Shown: in pieces, positions 36,551 to 47,759 of the stretch
Layout: the number at the start of each line of letters is the position of its first letter
Position numbering within the stretch: position 1 is the stretch's first letter
Origin: Eleusine coracana subsp. coracana
Lineage: Eukaryota > Streptophyta > Magnoliopsida > Poales > Poaceae
DNA length: 64,000 bases
Direction of reading: 5' to 3'
Assembly (NCBI GenBank): GCA_032690845.1
Contig: CM064427.1
Location: 14,953,501 to 15,017,500 of the forward strand
Position numbers and translations under genes: made by a program
Notes under the pieces: model-generated
Told to the model about the DNA's origin: nothing
Seen by the model: the letters and a program-made list of their open reading frames with translations, nothing else
Database searches by the model: none

Positions 36551-37479
36551 GTTCGATGGTCATCGAACAAGTCCGATAAAATTGGTTGGCGTACTCTCTG
36601 GAGTCCGATGAAGTTCCCTTACGCTTCGAACAATCCTAGTTCATCGGATAAGTCTGATGGTATAAAGTGGCAGAGGCTTTGGAGTCCGAAGAAAAAGTCC
36701 TAGACGTCGGACTTTCCTAAGGTCATCAGACAAGTCCGATGACCCAGAGTGACAGCTTCTTTGGAGTCCGATGCATGTCGGACAAGTCCGACGAAATGGC
36801 TTTGGAAGAAGGTTTTTAGGTCAGGAAAGAGGAAATTTTGCACCTGGATTATTTTTGCTTTAAACTCTTATGTCCCTCTTAATAGTATGACCTTTCTATA
36901 CTCAAGGTAAAATAAAAACTTTATAAGCTTCGATCTTGAGTAATTTTTGAATATCAACTTTGAAACACTTTGCCCCTTTTTTTCTCCTTTTTGTCTCTAT
37001 GCAATTTATTCTGGACCGTTATCTACATACATGCTTAATGAAATATCAGTCTATTCATAATTGTATTAACGTTAATCATTAAAATAAAATTAGAGGGTTA
37101 GATGCACTTTCACATATACATTTTGCAATAAATCTTTTTCTTTGATATTAGTAAACTGATATAAAAAATAGAAGTAACATAATTTAGTTGTGCACGAGAG
37201 CCATGATGTGAAGGGCGTCTGGTGCTGAACCATGCGGGCTACCAGTGTGTGGGAGCTCCATCGTCGCAGTTGAGTGAGTTAGGCGTCAGCCAGAGCGTAT
37301 ATTGGGAGGAGAGGGGTGTATAATGGAAGGAGAGGGCTGGGGTGTATATTAGGAGGGTTTCAAAAACCTTTTTAGTATTGGAAGATTTATTGAGAGACTG
37401 ATGGAGGTCCTCCCACTTCCAATATAATAGTTTTTGGTCATTGAGAGTGAGATTGAGAGACTGTTGGAGATACTCTAAG

Positions 37480-39960
37480 TATAATATTGACGTATAGATA
37501 AACTCTTTTAAGTGTACTTTTGAGGTGCGATCAAATTTCGTGCAAGTAGAAATAAAATAGAGAAGTCAACATATATTTTTTGGTTTCACCTAAATCTCCC
37601 CCTCCCCTTGGCTCCACCCTTGTAAGGATCGAAGACGTATCGAGAGGAGGAAAGGTGAATCGATGACCCAACCACTATCTACAAAATACTTTTAGTTTTC
37701 ACGCTCAATATTAGCAATCGTTATAACATAACAATTCTAGAAGACCAAGACCCTACACATGCTAGTGTTCACGATGAATGCAATGTCGAAGGTAAGTCAC
37801 ACTAGTCTATGTAAGGATCAAGTCAACCTATAAACTATAGCACATAATTATAGAATAGTAAAGAGAGGAGTCAAGGAATACTCATAATTTTTCTCGAGGT
37901 ATCAGGAGGATGACGTCTCCCTTTAGTCCTCATTGGACCACTTTCATTGGAGTGCTGGTCCCTCCTGCCATCAAGTGGAGTCCTCGCACTTGAGCCAGCA
38001 ATCACCCCTGGAGTGAGGTTGCGTCACTGCTGCCATCAAGGAACAAGCTCGCCTCCCTAGAGGACTTACCGGACTCTCCGAGCCGGCACAGACGCTCACT
38101 AGCGATGCTCCTTTCAACGGTGACCTTAAACCGTGTACGAACTTGTGACGACATTTACAACCGATCACCATAGGCTCATCACCAATGCCTAACCGGTCTA
38201 GGTTCGCCTAGAACACACTCTTAAGGATACCCTAGCCTTAGATGTATATGGATGCTCATGTTACTCTCTCTAGCATTCTTAAGATATCGAATATCTCATT
38301 CTAGTACTCTCCTCTTTTCCTCTTGGATCTCTACTAATGTTGTCAGCAATTCAAATGACCAAAAGAGGTCTTCAAGACCCCAATAATGACTTTAAATAGG
38401 CTTCCAACCTCAAACTAGCTGTTGCCCTATAAAACAACTCTCTAGACATACAGACCGTACAGTCCGGTCTCTCTTCAGACTGTACTGTCCGGTCTTCACC
38501 GGACAACTTCTTCAGAGCCGTTGCTCTCTATTCACAGTTGCTTCCTGTACAGACCGTATAGACCGGTCTACAGACCGGACTATTCGGTCTCTTCTGTTCC
38601 TGGTCCATTGAGAGATATTGTCGGATGCTTCCTCTATGTCCAGAAACTACATCATACAAACCAGACTGTCCGGTCTGCACACCGAACTATCCGGTCTTTT
38701 TGGGTCTTCTTGCCAATAAATTATTACAACAACTATTCTCTGATCTAGACTTTCTATGCATGACCGGGCATTTCCTCGTGCATGACCGGACTGTCCGGTC
38801 TCCAAGATCCTATGTCCAATCTCCATCTTTAGAAGTTGAAACTTCTTGTCTACTCTTGACTTTGTTTTCTGGCTTCATCTAATAGTTCCTTGGCCTCTCC
38901 ACTGCCACCTAGTGTCTTGTGATTTCACTGAGCATTCATGCATATCACTGACTAGCGTGACCTAAGAGATATGACCTAGACCCCCTTGATAGTCCGTTTT
39001 TTCCTATGAATTCAAGCTCTAACAACTAAACAAGTGTTCCAAATAGTTGCTTCTAGCTTGTCCTTATCCTTGATCCATCTCCATCAACCATTGGCTCTAT
39101 CAAGCTCACCAAGTCTTTGTGCTTGTGATTATTATCATTAATCGTCAAGACAACCATCATCAATAGGATTTATAGTAGAGTATATGATGATTCCTACATA
39201 CATAACACTCGTGTAGGTATTAGCATATTTTTATATTTATTATTAATTACCAAAATATTCATATATTAGAGATCTAACATCAATGGTCATAAAGCTTACA
39301 ACCCTGTGTGTTGGATCCGTCATTGTTTGTATGATAATTTACGCTAGAATATTGAATGTTCCATTGTAATTGGTAATACGGTAATACCTTAACACACAGT
39401 AATATACTTGAAATGTTCTCTTGAAGTTGTATAAACAATACATTTTTAGAATTTAAAACCATTTTAAAACATGCAAATAATAATAGTCTTCTAAAGCTAA
39501 TATATGATGAAGGTGGCTGACGAGTGGGGCTAGGTGAAAATTTTGTGTTATAATGGATGCAAATAGTCATAGTTTTGTAATATTAAAGTCAAATTATTAA
39601 TTTATCCAGCGGTAAATTTTTGAAGCTTACTCTTCACACATTTAAATGTATTTGATGATTGCAATCTATCATGTTTGGTGTTTGTTGGTAGGTAGCAAAA
39701 AATTAATAAAACTCTATTATGGAAAATGAATCGATCACAGTTTCACTCATGTTATTTCCACTAATAAACCAGTCCTAAAATCAGGAACCAGCTAGGTGCG
39801 GGAAAAAAAAAAATCTTTTCACCACTCGCCGTTTGGATTGTTGGTGGATAAAAGTTTAATGAGTTGTGCTGTAGATATTCCAGACCGCAACTCTTGGATA
39901 TGTGGACTGTAGTTCGTGGCCGTTTGTGGCCGCTCCAACATTGCGGCATCACCTCCTCCG
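37480..39960. other. Retroelement remnants and intergenic DNA
   Basis: No gene. 37800-39100 has the style of worn LTR-retroelement DNA: no open frame, scattered conserved-looking short blocks. A cluster of palindromic GACCGG/CCGGTC motifs is listed separately. 39130-39960 is AT-rich without features until the Lhca1 promoter. Confidence 0.4.
38450..38815. repeat. Array of palindromic GACCGGACTGTCCGGTC-type motifs
   Basis: At least ten copies of a degenerate 10-17 base palindrome (for example AGACCGGTCT, GACCGGACTGTCCGGTC) lie within 370 bases at irregular spacing. Such clusters occur in grass repeat DNA as I remember it; the function is unknown. Confidence 0.55.
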
Positions 39961-39972
39961 GGGAGGGGGCAT

Positions 39973-40011
39973 GCCACGTAGGATAGCCAAAGATGCCCCG
40001 ACCTACGTGGC
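39973..40011. promoter_or_regulatory. Paired ACGT elements upstream of Lhca1
   Basis: GCCACGTAGG (39973-39982) and its exact complement CCTACGTGGC (40002-40011) stand 19 bases apart. They enclose GATAGCCAAAGATG and are followed by CCAAT. G-box-like ACGT cores together with GATA/I-box motifs are a known light-response module of LHC promoters. The pair lies about 200 bases before the start codon. Confidence 0.55.
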
Positions 40012-40208
40012 CCAATGGCGCTCGGTCAGGCAGATATTGCAGCCAATGGTGGGCGGCTTTTGGATAGCCCCCATCCCGCTCCGTCTCCCGCCGCTTGTGC
40101 TCTTAATAGCGGCCTCAGATTCTGCTCTGCTGTCAAACGCCACTTCTTCCTCCTCTTCTTCTCGTCGACGTGGGCGTTGGAACACCAGGAAGCAGCGAGT
40201 TTGCAGCA

Positions 40209-40416
40209 ATGGCGATGGCGTCGTCGAGCGGGCTGAGGAGCTGCAGCGCCGTGGGCGTGCCGAGCCTTCTGGCGCCGTCGTCCCGGTCCAGCCGGCTGCC
40301 GTTCTGCGCCAACGCCACCACCTCCGGCCGCGTCACCATGTCTGCTGAGTGGATGCCCGGCCAGCCCCGCCCGGCTCACCTCGACGGCTCCTCCCCCGGG
40401 TAAGCAAAAGCATCCC

Positions 40417-40447
<31 letters not shown>

Positions 40448-41258
40448 AAAGATCACGGCAACCACTCCTGAAATCAGATTGCTGACAAATTAAGTGCTGA
40501 TTGTGCAGGGACTTCGGGTTCGACCCCCTCGGCCTGGCCACCGTGCCGGAGAACTTTGAGCGGTTCAAGGAGTCCGAGGTGTACCACTGCCGCTGGGCCA
40601 TGCTCGCCGTGGTAAGTCTTCTTTCGAGAATTAATTTATTGGCATTCTCACTTACCACTAGAGATTGTAACATTTTGAGCCGTCGCATGGACTTGATGAT
40701 CTGTGATGGATTTGCTTGTGCAGCCTGGGATCTTGGTGCCTGAGGCTCTGGGTCTGGGCAACTGGGTGAAGGCTCAGGAGTGGGCTGCCGTCCCCGGTGG
40801 CCAGGCGACGTACCTCGGCAACCCGGTGCCGTGGGGCTCTCTGCCGACCATCCTGGTGATCGAGTTCGTTGCCATCGCCTTCGCCGAGCACCAGCGCACC
40901 ATGGAGAAGGACCCGGAGAAGAAGAAGTACCCCGGCGGCGCCTTCGACCCGCTCGGCTTCTCCAAGGACCCCGTCAAGTTCGAGGAGTACAAGCTCAAGG
41001 AGATCAAGAACGGTGAGTCCCTTTTTCATATCGTGTACTGACGGCCCTTGGCTACATCATTATTTCCGCAAATGGTAACCAACCATTGTCTGAATTATTT
41101 GTGCAGGCCGGCTGGCGATGTTGGCGTTCGTGGGATTCTGCGTGCAGCAGTCGGCGTACCCGGGCACCGGGCCGCTGGAGAACCTTGCCACTCACCTCGC
41201 CGACCCGTGGCACAACAACATCGGTGACATCATCATCCCCAGATCAATCTCCCCTTGA
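40209..41258 (+). CDS. LHCA1: Photosystem I chlorophyll a/b-binding protein Lhca1, 244 aa
   Basis: Nuclear-encoded antenna protein of photosystem I, located in the thylakoid membrane, where it binds chlorophylls and carotenoids and pairs with Lhca4. Exons 40209-40399, 40509-40611, 40724-41012, 41107-41258 (735 nt). Residues 1 to about 40 are a Ser/Ala-rich chloroplast transit peptide. The mature part has three helices: ESEVYHCRWAMLAV, TILVIEFVAIAFAEHQR and GRLAMLAFVGFCVQQ, with the paired Glu/Arg of the LHC fold. The histidine in VYHCRWAM is the usual chlorophyll ligand; Lhca3 and Lhca4 have asparagine there. WMPGQPRPAHLDGS and the end ADPWHNNIGDIIIPRS identify Lhca1. Intron 1 holds a homopolymer run (C24 then A13). 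Confidence 0.95.
40414..40450. repeat. Poly-C/poly-A run in Lhca1 intron 1
   Basis: 24 C followed by 13 A, starting 14 bases after the intron 1 donor. The length may be unstable or partly an assembly error. Confidence 0.9.
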
Positions 41259-41665
41259 GCTAAGGTTGTGTGGCAAGCTGAGAGGAGCTGTGTTCGATCG
41301 GAGTGTGGATGGTGTTCATCATGTGTGCATTATTGGTTGAGTACGGTTAGGCACTGCATGCGTGCAGGAACTATACGATGACGATGGCAATTCTCTGGCC
41401 AGATAAACCACTTTGTAATGTGTAAAGCTTAAGTAGTGGCGACTCTTGTGAATCCACCGAACTTTTGTATCAATATTATTCAACTGGTGTAGTTAATTTA
41501 CTACGGTGATGCTCACGGATGTGCTTCGCTCACGTGTACTCTGTCATGTCAAGCTCCAGGCAGGGGAATTTTACTTTCAAATTAACCTCGAAAATGCATA
41601 CTAGACTTTGCCATCGGATCATTGCGAACATTTGGAGAATTGTGACGCGTCTTTCAAATATGCTA

Positions 41666-41911
41666 CTCCCTCCGTCTCATAATAAGTGTCATTCTCGCTT
41701 TTCGAAGAGTCAAACATTTTTAACTTTGACTAATTATATATAATAAAATATTAATATTTATAATATATAATTAGTATATTAGATAGATTATTGATTCTAT
41801 TTTATAAAAAACTTAATTAAATATATAAATATTATTAATATTTTTTTAAATATAATTAAAATTAAAAAAATTTAACCTACGCAAAAACCATACCGACAGA
41901 AACGGAGGAAG
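41666..41911. mobile_element. Stowaway MITE, 246 bp
   Basis: Begins CTCCCTCCGTCTCATAATAAG and ends ACAGAAACGGAGGAAG, with TA on both sides (41664-41665, 41912-41913). The interior is very AT-rich. Classic Stowaway structure, in the 3' flank of Lhca1. Confidence 0.85.
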
Positions 41912-42396
41912 TACTCGAGAACCTACCGCACCGCACCGCCTTGTCTGCTCGGCGCCCACACTCTCCTTTTACATGGGCGGGCCCACAGCTAGTTCAGGCT
42001 AGGCCTCGCACGCGAGCGGTGACCCGTCACACAAGAGAGGTAGTGCTATTTTTCTGATCATTAAGATCAGTCAAATGAGTAAATGAGTATATAGACTTAC
42101 AACAAGCAGCCAAATCAAAGTTCTATAATTCTTTGCACGATAATAATTGGATCAATGAACAGATAAATTAAGAACAAATAAAATATCATCTTTTGCAGGA
42201 CAAACAGAGCATAGTCATGTAGTAATTTGAAATATTGCAGCAACACTGACAATACGTGTGTCATAATAATATCACCTCACGCCTAACATCTCACCTAACT
42301 AACTAACATAGCATATCTTAAACCGAAGAAAATTAACCTAGCTACGTTTTATTTGGGGACTAACTTAAAGGTTCGACGACCTTCCCCCTGCTCCTC
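41912..42396. other. Intergenic, no gene
   Basis: Short GC-rich stretch, then AT-rich DNA that becomes the 3' flank of the MATH-BTB pseudogene. Confidence 0.5.
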
Positions 42397-43497
42397 TCAG
42401 GCCATCTGCTTCATTATAAGGTCGAGGAGAACAGTAGGACAATTTTTCTTCACCATCTCCAACCCATTGTTAGCCATGAGTGCTTTCAGGTTCCCGGAAG
42501 AAGTGAGGAAGTCCATGCGTTTGGCCTCAAGTGCCAGGCAGTGGTGCTTCTCAGCCAACACCAAGCTCGTCTCCACCGTGCTCAGATCGACGCGTCTGCA
42601 CAACATCTCCTCGCATATTGTCTTGAGCCCCTCCTGCTTGTACCTATCCGCTGCCGCGGCTAGACCCTCGGCCATCCCGAGCATCGTTTCCTCATCCATC
42701 TTAGGCAACGTGTCGGTGTAGATGAAGTGGAGCATAGACTTGAAAACCTCTGGTTCCATCTCATTGATCTGCATGTGATTCACCTTCTTTGTGCGGCCAA
42801 AGAATTCTTCCTTGAACTCGGTAGACCGGGCCGCCAGTAGCAACTGGTGCGCGTGGAAGGTCTCTCCACTCCACCGACGTCGATGGTCACGTCGGTCCCT
42901 TGCTTGTTCCATAGCAGATTGGCGAGGCCCTTCTGCAAATAGGATCTGAGCGGAACAATCGCGGCAGGAGACGGATCACGGAGGCCCTCGATGTCTTCCC
43001 AACTGGGTTCCACGGCGGCGACGAAGACGTCACAACGAATCGTGAAGCTGTCATCGACGAGACACGCCGATTTCTCGAAATCCTCCCGTTTCATGAATTC
43101 ATTGTAGCCCAAAGATTGCTTGTTGAAACCACGAATTTCGGAGGTGTTAGTAAACGTTGACACCGGCTTCCCGTCCTGACTGTATACACTCAAACTTAAA
43201 TCCAGCCGGCCGCTTGCCAAAGTTGCAGAGGTCATGATCACGGCTCAGGAAGAACGAGATATAATCGGAACAAAAGGAGCTGCACCCGTTGGGATAGTAC
43301 GTCAAGCTGCAACTGTGACCTCCAACGTCGAAACTGCCAAGGGTCATATAGTCGCCATTGGGAATGCCCTTGCTTTGTGAGTACTAGCCCTTGATGCAGA
43401 ACGTGTGGTGCCCGCTCACGGCTCCCATCACGAGGGTGGTGGAGCGCGAGAGTCGGCTGGCGCTGGCGGCCGCCTGCTGCAGCATCGAAGTCGCCAT
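42397..43497 (-). pseudogene. MATH-BTB (BPM-type) CUL3 adaptor, broken
   Basis: MATH-BTB proteins present substrates to CUL3 E3 ligases and are greatly expanded in grasses. Reading from ATG 43497: MATSMLQQAAASASRLSRS, a MATH domain (GSFDVGGHSCSLTYYPNG, EDFEKSACLVDDSFTIRCDV), then BTB (GTDVTIDVGG, FHAHQLLLAARS, MLHFIYTDTLP) and the BACK-like tail ending LLDLIMKQMA. Defects: an in-frame TAG at 43384-43386 near residue 38, a frameshift at about 43230 in the MATH domain and another at about 42870 just after TIDVGG. A single-exon gene originally, now dead. The long open stretches between defects suggest fairly recent decay. Confidence 0.85.
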
Positions 43498-44215
43498 TGG
43501 AGATCACGTCGGGACAGGAGGAAGCTACAGTTGTTGGTTTGATTCCTGGATTGATTTGGCAATGAAAGCAACGGATATGGTAATATAATCGACTGACGCA
43601 GATGGTCTGGACTCTAGAGTCAAGAGTTCGGACTTCGGTGTTGGATCGGCTGTCAACGAAGACGTTAAAGAATAGGATTATTTGCACGTACCGACATGCA
43701 TGAAACGAGACGAACTAGCTGCTACTACTCCCTTCATTTGAGGATTGATCGAAGTAAATTGTCTATCTTTGACCTTAATTTTTTAAAATTTCGTTCTATA
43801 GTTTAACAACATAAGAATTAAATTTTAGATTGATATTTGATTCTCATATCGTTTAACTATATGAATTTTATAACATTTGATGGTCAAAGATTGAGTTTGT
43901 TTATCTTAATACCAAACAACATCTTAAAACTTGCTCTCAATATTCTTGTATAAGCGCCACTACAAAAAATAATTGGGCTCAAAAGTCACTCCTCTGATGC
44001 ACCAATAGGCAATAGTATTCTTAGAATTAGCCACATGTTAGCATGAGGAAAAGTGTGAGGAACTGATGAATGAATTGTAGCTACAGAAAGAAATTGTCCT
44101 AGGCAAAACTAGCTGAGAAAATATACACTTGTAACGATTGTCAACTAACTATATGTACCACCTCACCTAAAAAAACGTAGCTCCTTTGGGCACTACCTCT
44201 AGGCTTTGACCTCCA
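43498..44215. other. Intergenic, possible worn Stowaway end
   Basis: AT-rich. CTCCCTTCATTT near 43730 resembles a Stowaway end but the partner end is not visible. No gene. Confidence 0.4.
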
Positions 44216-44340
44216 CCACTTCTCTCAGGCCATCCGGCTCATCATATAAGGTCCAGAAGGACAATGGGACAATTTTTATCCACCATCTCAAAGCCACTGT
44301 TAGTCAATAGCGGATTTCAGGTTTCCAGGAGAAGAGGAGG
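44216..44340 (-). pseudogene. 3' fragment of a second MATH-BTB gene
   Basis: On the minus strand it matches the last about 38 codons of the neighbouring MATH-BTB pseudogene (SSGNLKA and VLLDLI regions), with stops and a frameshift. The homology stops exactly where the CACTA terminus begins at 44341. The rest of this copy is not in the window. Confidence 0.65.
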
Positions 44341-45312
44341 CACTACGGGAAAACGCTTACTTGCCGAGTGCTCAGCTCTTTGCCGAGTGCAAAATATCGG
44401 GCACTCAGCAAAAGGAGGGTTCAATGGAGCTTGGACAATTACAACATGACATCTAATCTCAACAACTGCTGATATTGAGCTACAAGCTTTGACACAGAAT
44501 CTGGCTAATCAAATACTGACGGCCAACAGGGATGTTAGAAGAATGAGATTTGGCACAGAACGCAGTTTCTCAGTTGAAGTATGCTATAAAGCCTTAACCT
44601 TTGGGGGGCAAACCTGCTCAGCTAATCAGGCTATTTGGGGCAGCATCGCTCCAAAGAAATGCAAAATTTTTACATGGCTAGCTCTGAAAAACAGAGTCAA
44701 AACCAGAGGATTGTTGCATCATAGAGGGATCATAGACACCTCCATATGTCCTTTTGGTTGCTCAGCGGAGGAAACAATCAGCCACCTTCTCTTCAGTTGT
44801 CCACATGCAGCTACCATTTGGAGCCAACTAGGATTTGATTTGCCGAACATAGAGAACATCCAACAGGCAGTTACCCTTCAGCCCTTCAATAACTGCAAAA
44901 AGAAAATGTGGGTGACCATCCTCACGGCGATTGCTTGGAACATTTGGCTGGCTAGAAACAAAAAGGTTTTTGAGGATAATACAATGCATGTTAATCAAGT
45001 AATGAAAAACTGCATCCAAACATTGCATCTTTGGTCCTTCCGTGCGACCAAATTAAGTCTCAAGACAGGTAATAAAAATTGCATTGCTAAGTACAAAAGC
45101 AGGCTGAGACAAAGAATTTCCGGGATTTCTTAGGTAGAGATGTCTAAGTGGTCTGTAATTTTGCAACTGCGTGTGTCTAGGCAGCACTAGTCTTCCTAAA
45201 ACTTTGTAAACTTTGCATGTACTTCGAATCTTTCTTTTAATCAAAATTTAGATAGGGGCCTCCCCTCCCAACCTCTTCAAAAAAAAAGAAAGTAAAAGGA
45301 GGGTTTACCGAG
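44341..45312. mobile_element. CACTA element, left end, split by a LINE
   Basis: Starts CACTACGGGAAAACGC and continues with TTGCCGAGTG and TTTGCCGAGTGC subterminal repeats, a well-known grass CACTA type. After the LINE it resumes with TTTACCGAGTG and stops near 45312, where DNA of another kind begins. Only about 100 bases of the element are left. Confidence 0.7.
44422..45293 (+). mobile_element. 5'-truncated L1-type LINE with 12-bp target duplication
   Basis: The frame 44489-45133 (214 codons) encodes the C-terminal part of a non-LTR reverse transcriptase with the zinc-binding RVT domain: WGSIAPKKCKIFTWLALKNR, CPFGCSAEETISHLLFSCPHA, WNIWLARNKKVFED. It ends in a stop, followed by a short 3' UTR and an A-rich tail. 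The same 12 bases, AAAAGGAGGGTT, stand at both ends (44410-44421, 45294-45305). The RT catalytic part is missing, typical of incomplete reverse transcription. Confidence 0.85.
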
Positions 45313-45416
45313 TGAAAGTACATCTAGGCCCCTAGTGGGTTTTAGTGAGTTGATTGACAAAACGATTAAAGGTCTAACCTATTTGTTAAGATGATAAGCA
45401 GGAATTACATTGTAAT
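45306..45416. other. Junction between CACTA remnant and LTR
   Basis: About 100 bases beginning GTGAAAGTACATCTAGGCCC, a sequence style I associate with grass retroelement boundaries. Not assignable with certainty. Confidence 0.25.
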
Positions 45417-46755
45417 TGTTGACGTGAAAATCACACACGTGACCTGGCAGATCTGCTTAGCTCCAGTGCAGGCTCAATACGAAAACTGGGACGTGCCAGT
45501 CGATTTTCCCTGTAAATTGACAAAGAAAACAAATGTTCGGATTCCACGAGTCACCGGCCTAGGACAGGCCGATGAAGAAAGCCGATCATCACTATTAGTG
45601 AAAACCAGCCGATGAATATAAACAACAAATAATATTAAAATAAACTAATTGGCTGATTCATATCGACTTATCGACAACTCAATAAATTATTATAAAATAA
45701 AGCATAAATGGTGCCGATAGGAATCAAACTAAAAGAACAAAGTCGATGGACTTATGATAGATATGCTAAAACATGCTCTATTGATGAAGTGAAGTCGATA
45801 GTCCAGAGTCAATGGCAGTACAGTAATCATGCACAGAACTCTACCTATTGATAGGTGCTAAGTCGATAGATCTGATAGCTGATATTGCAAATATGGCTTA
45901 AATCACAGATCTAACTTATTTCAATAAGGAGGGAATCGACTAATAAAATATGTAAGAAATCAATCATAAACCAAAAGTCGATCGAACCATGATAATCTAT
46001 CACCTAAACGTCCCGATAGAACTCTATCGACTCTACCTATAAATGACTCGAACCTAGCCTTATCAACCCAGCAAGAGATCACCACTGATGCAGCCTTGCT
46101 GATTCGAACAGATCAAACCTAATCGAGACAGCGGTCAGACACGGTAAATAAAGCTAGATTCAAGCTATTTATAGATAAAATCAACAGAGTGACTCGAGTA
46201 AAAAATCTAAACTATACTCATAAAACCTCCTAAAAATTGTAATAGATTGGGCTCAGCCAAGACAGTATTGCAATCAAAAGTCGATAGGATAAGCACAATA
46301 AAAATCTAATTATCGGATAACTAGCAATCCTAATGATAACAACTAGAATATCAAACAAATGAGAAAGTTCTAGTTGAGATTGATAGAATTACCGAGGTTG
46401 ACTAATTCAAGTCTCTCACCGAGATCGGAGCCGATGCAGCCCGCGCGAGACGAGGATTTCGTCGAGTAGGAAAGGTTGGCCATGCACCGAATTGTATTGA
46501 ACGAAGGTGTTTTTTTTGTAAAGACCCTATTACATATTTATAACCCCATGGAAGGGGTTCTGACTCGATTCGGTCAGGACTCTCAAAATTGACTCGATCT
46601 ATTTTTAAACAAACTCTAAACTAAAAATAGAAAAAGATAAAATAAATCTATTGGGCCCACTTTATTTCCTTTGACCGTCGAGCTTCGCTAATCTCCAGCC
46701 GATTCTTACCTTCGCACCACTGACCACGGGGACCGGTCAAAATTCGATGTCAACA
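45417..46755 (-). repeat. Element A: 3' LTR of a Tat-lineage Ty3/gypsy element
   Basis: Bounded by TGTTGAC and GTCAACA (TG...CA with a short inverted repeat). Read on the minus strand it is preceded by a polypurine tract (GGGGGGCATG, complement of 46756-46765), which makes it the 3' LTR. A minus-strand TATA (TATAAATAT, about 46535-46543) marks the LTR promoter. It is related to, but clearly diverged from, the LTR at 56405: both share GTGCCAGTC and CTGTAAATTGACAA near the start. Length 1339 bp. No partner LTR remains in the window. Confidence 0.75.
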
Positions 46756-46765
46756 CATGCCCCCC

Positions 46766-47660
46766 GAGTCCGGGGTACAAAATCCATCGTGCGTTAGATT
46801 TAATCTCCTTATTTACCACGCGTTTTTATCATCCTACCACTTCACGATGCAGCCACCTGTGAGCCGTCCGTTCATCAGACTTCGTCTCTTAGTATACTTC
46901 CCAACTGCTCGTGGCTCTTTAATTGTAACCTGCCATTTTTCTGCATCGATCTGACTGCTGTCTTTATTATTGACTGTCCTTTCGTTTATCCTTCCCTCTT
47001 AAACCTTATCGCTTCCTCTTGATGAAGCAACGTTTAGATTCCTCAAACGCCAAATTCAGACCCTATAAATAGGCCCTTCTGCTAGCTTCCTTTTCTCATC
47101 TTAGTTTAACACTTCAACCATGGGTCTTCTCTTGAGAGCCTTGATGGAAAAGTACCATCTATCTCCAAATCTGCTAAGTGTATTGTGGCGAATGTTCTTC
47201 ACCTCTTTTGCGCCCAGAGTGATCCTTTCAATCCAAAATCTGTAGCTACCCCCGCTCAGAAATCAACTCACTAGTTCCCTTTAGATGTAGGCACAAGTGT
47301 CAAGAATGGCATCGATAGGGTGGCACTCTCTTCCCCTTGTCCAGCGGATGATGTCTAATGATGATGACTCTCTTCTAGGGAAGCAGAGGAGCTGCTAATG
47401 TATTTTTCCTCCCTCTATGTACCTCCTTTCTTGTATTTGGGAGGATAATAATTACATCTTCATCCTCTAGCTATAATAGGAGAATAGTTTTTTTTTCAGA
47501 AACTGATTACCTGCGAGTAATCCACCCATCTTCATCCTATAACAATGGCTATCTGTTACTTCTTCTATGAGTGATACTCTCAATATTGTTACTGGACGAA
47601 TATTCTATAATATGTATTATCCTTGTTTTTGACCGTGGCGTTAATATTTTTCCTACTAAG
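46766..47660. other. Element A: region between pol and 3' LTR, with antisense promoter-like site
   Basis: No pol coding. On the plus strand a TATA box (CCCTATAAATAGG near 47061) is followed by an ATG at 47120 and a 42-codon frame (MGLLLRALMEKYHLS...). The position corresponds to the second antisense unit of element C. The large antisense gene of element C is absent here. Confidence 0.4.
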
Positions 47661-47682
47661 GGCGATATTCTCAATATCGGCC
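47661..47682 (-). other. Conserved hairpin after pol, element A copy
   Basis: On the minus strand CGATATT-GAG-AATATCG with flanking GGC/GCCC forms a stem with a 3-base loop. The same hairpin with two swapped base pairs lies at the same place in element C (62231-62252). Confidence 0.5.
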
Positions 47683-47759
47683 ATCTCAAGTCGATGAGCA
47701 TCCATCGGCTATCCACACGGATAAAATTTCCCACATCGGCCATGATCCAGTAATCGAGT

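Larger units (their letters stand above)
32063..37476. mobile_element. PIF/Harbinger-type element, 5.4 kb, carrying nested insertions
   Basis: The left end GAGCATCTCTAATAGTC (32063) and the right end GACTGTTGGAGATACTC (to 37476) are imperfect inverted repeats of a common grass type. Each is bordered by TAA (32060-32062 and 37477-37479), the TWA target duplication of PIF/Harbinger. Further inward, subterminal sequence such as AGTCTCTCAAT/CAAAAACC is mirrored on both sides. No transposase could be read. The length is largely later insertions: a CACTA element and retroelement-like DNA (32470-33200). The part near 36560-36830 is full of AGTCCGATG repeats. An alternative is that the two ends belong to two separate MITEs. 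Confidence 0.5.

Noticed and set aside
40026..40688. 220-codon minus-strand frame across Lhca1 exons 1-2
   Set aside because: Antisense shadow of Lhca1; glycine run comes from the C24 homopolymer.
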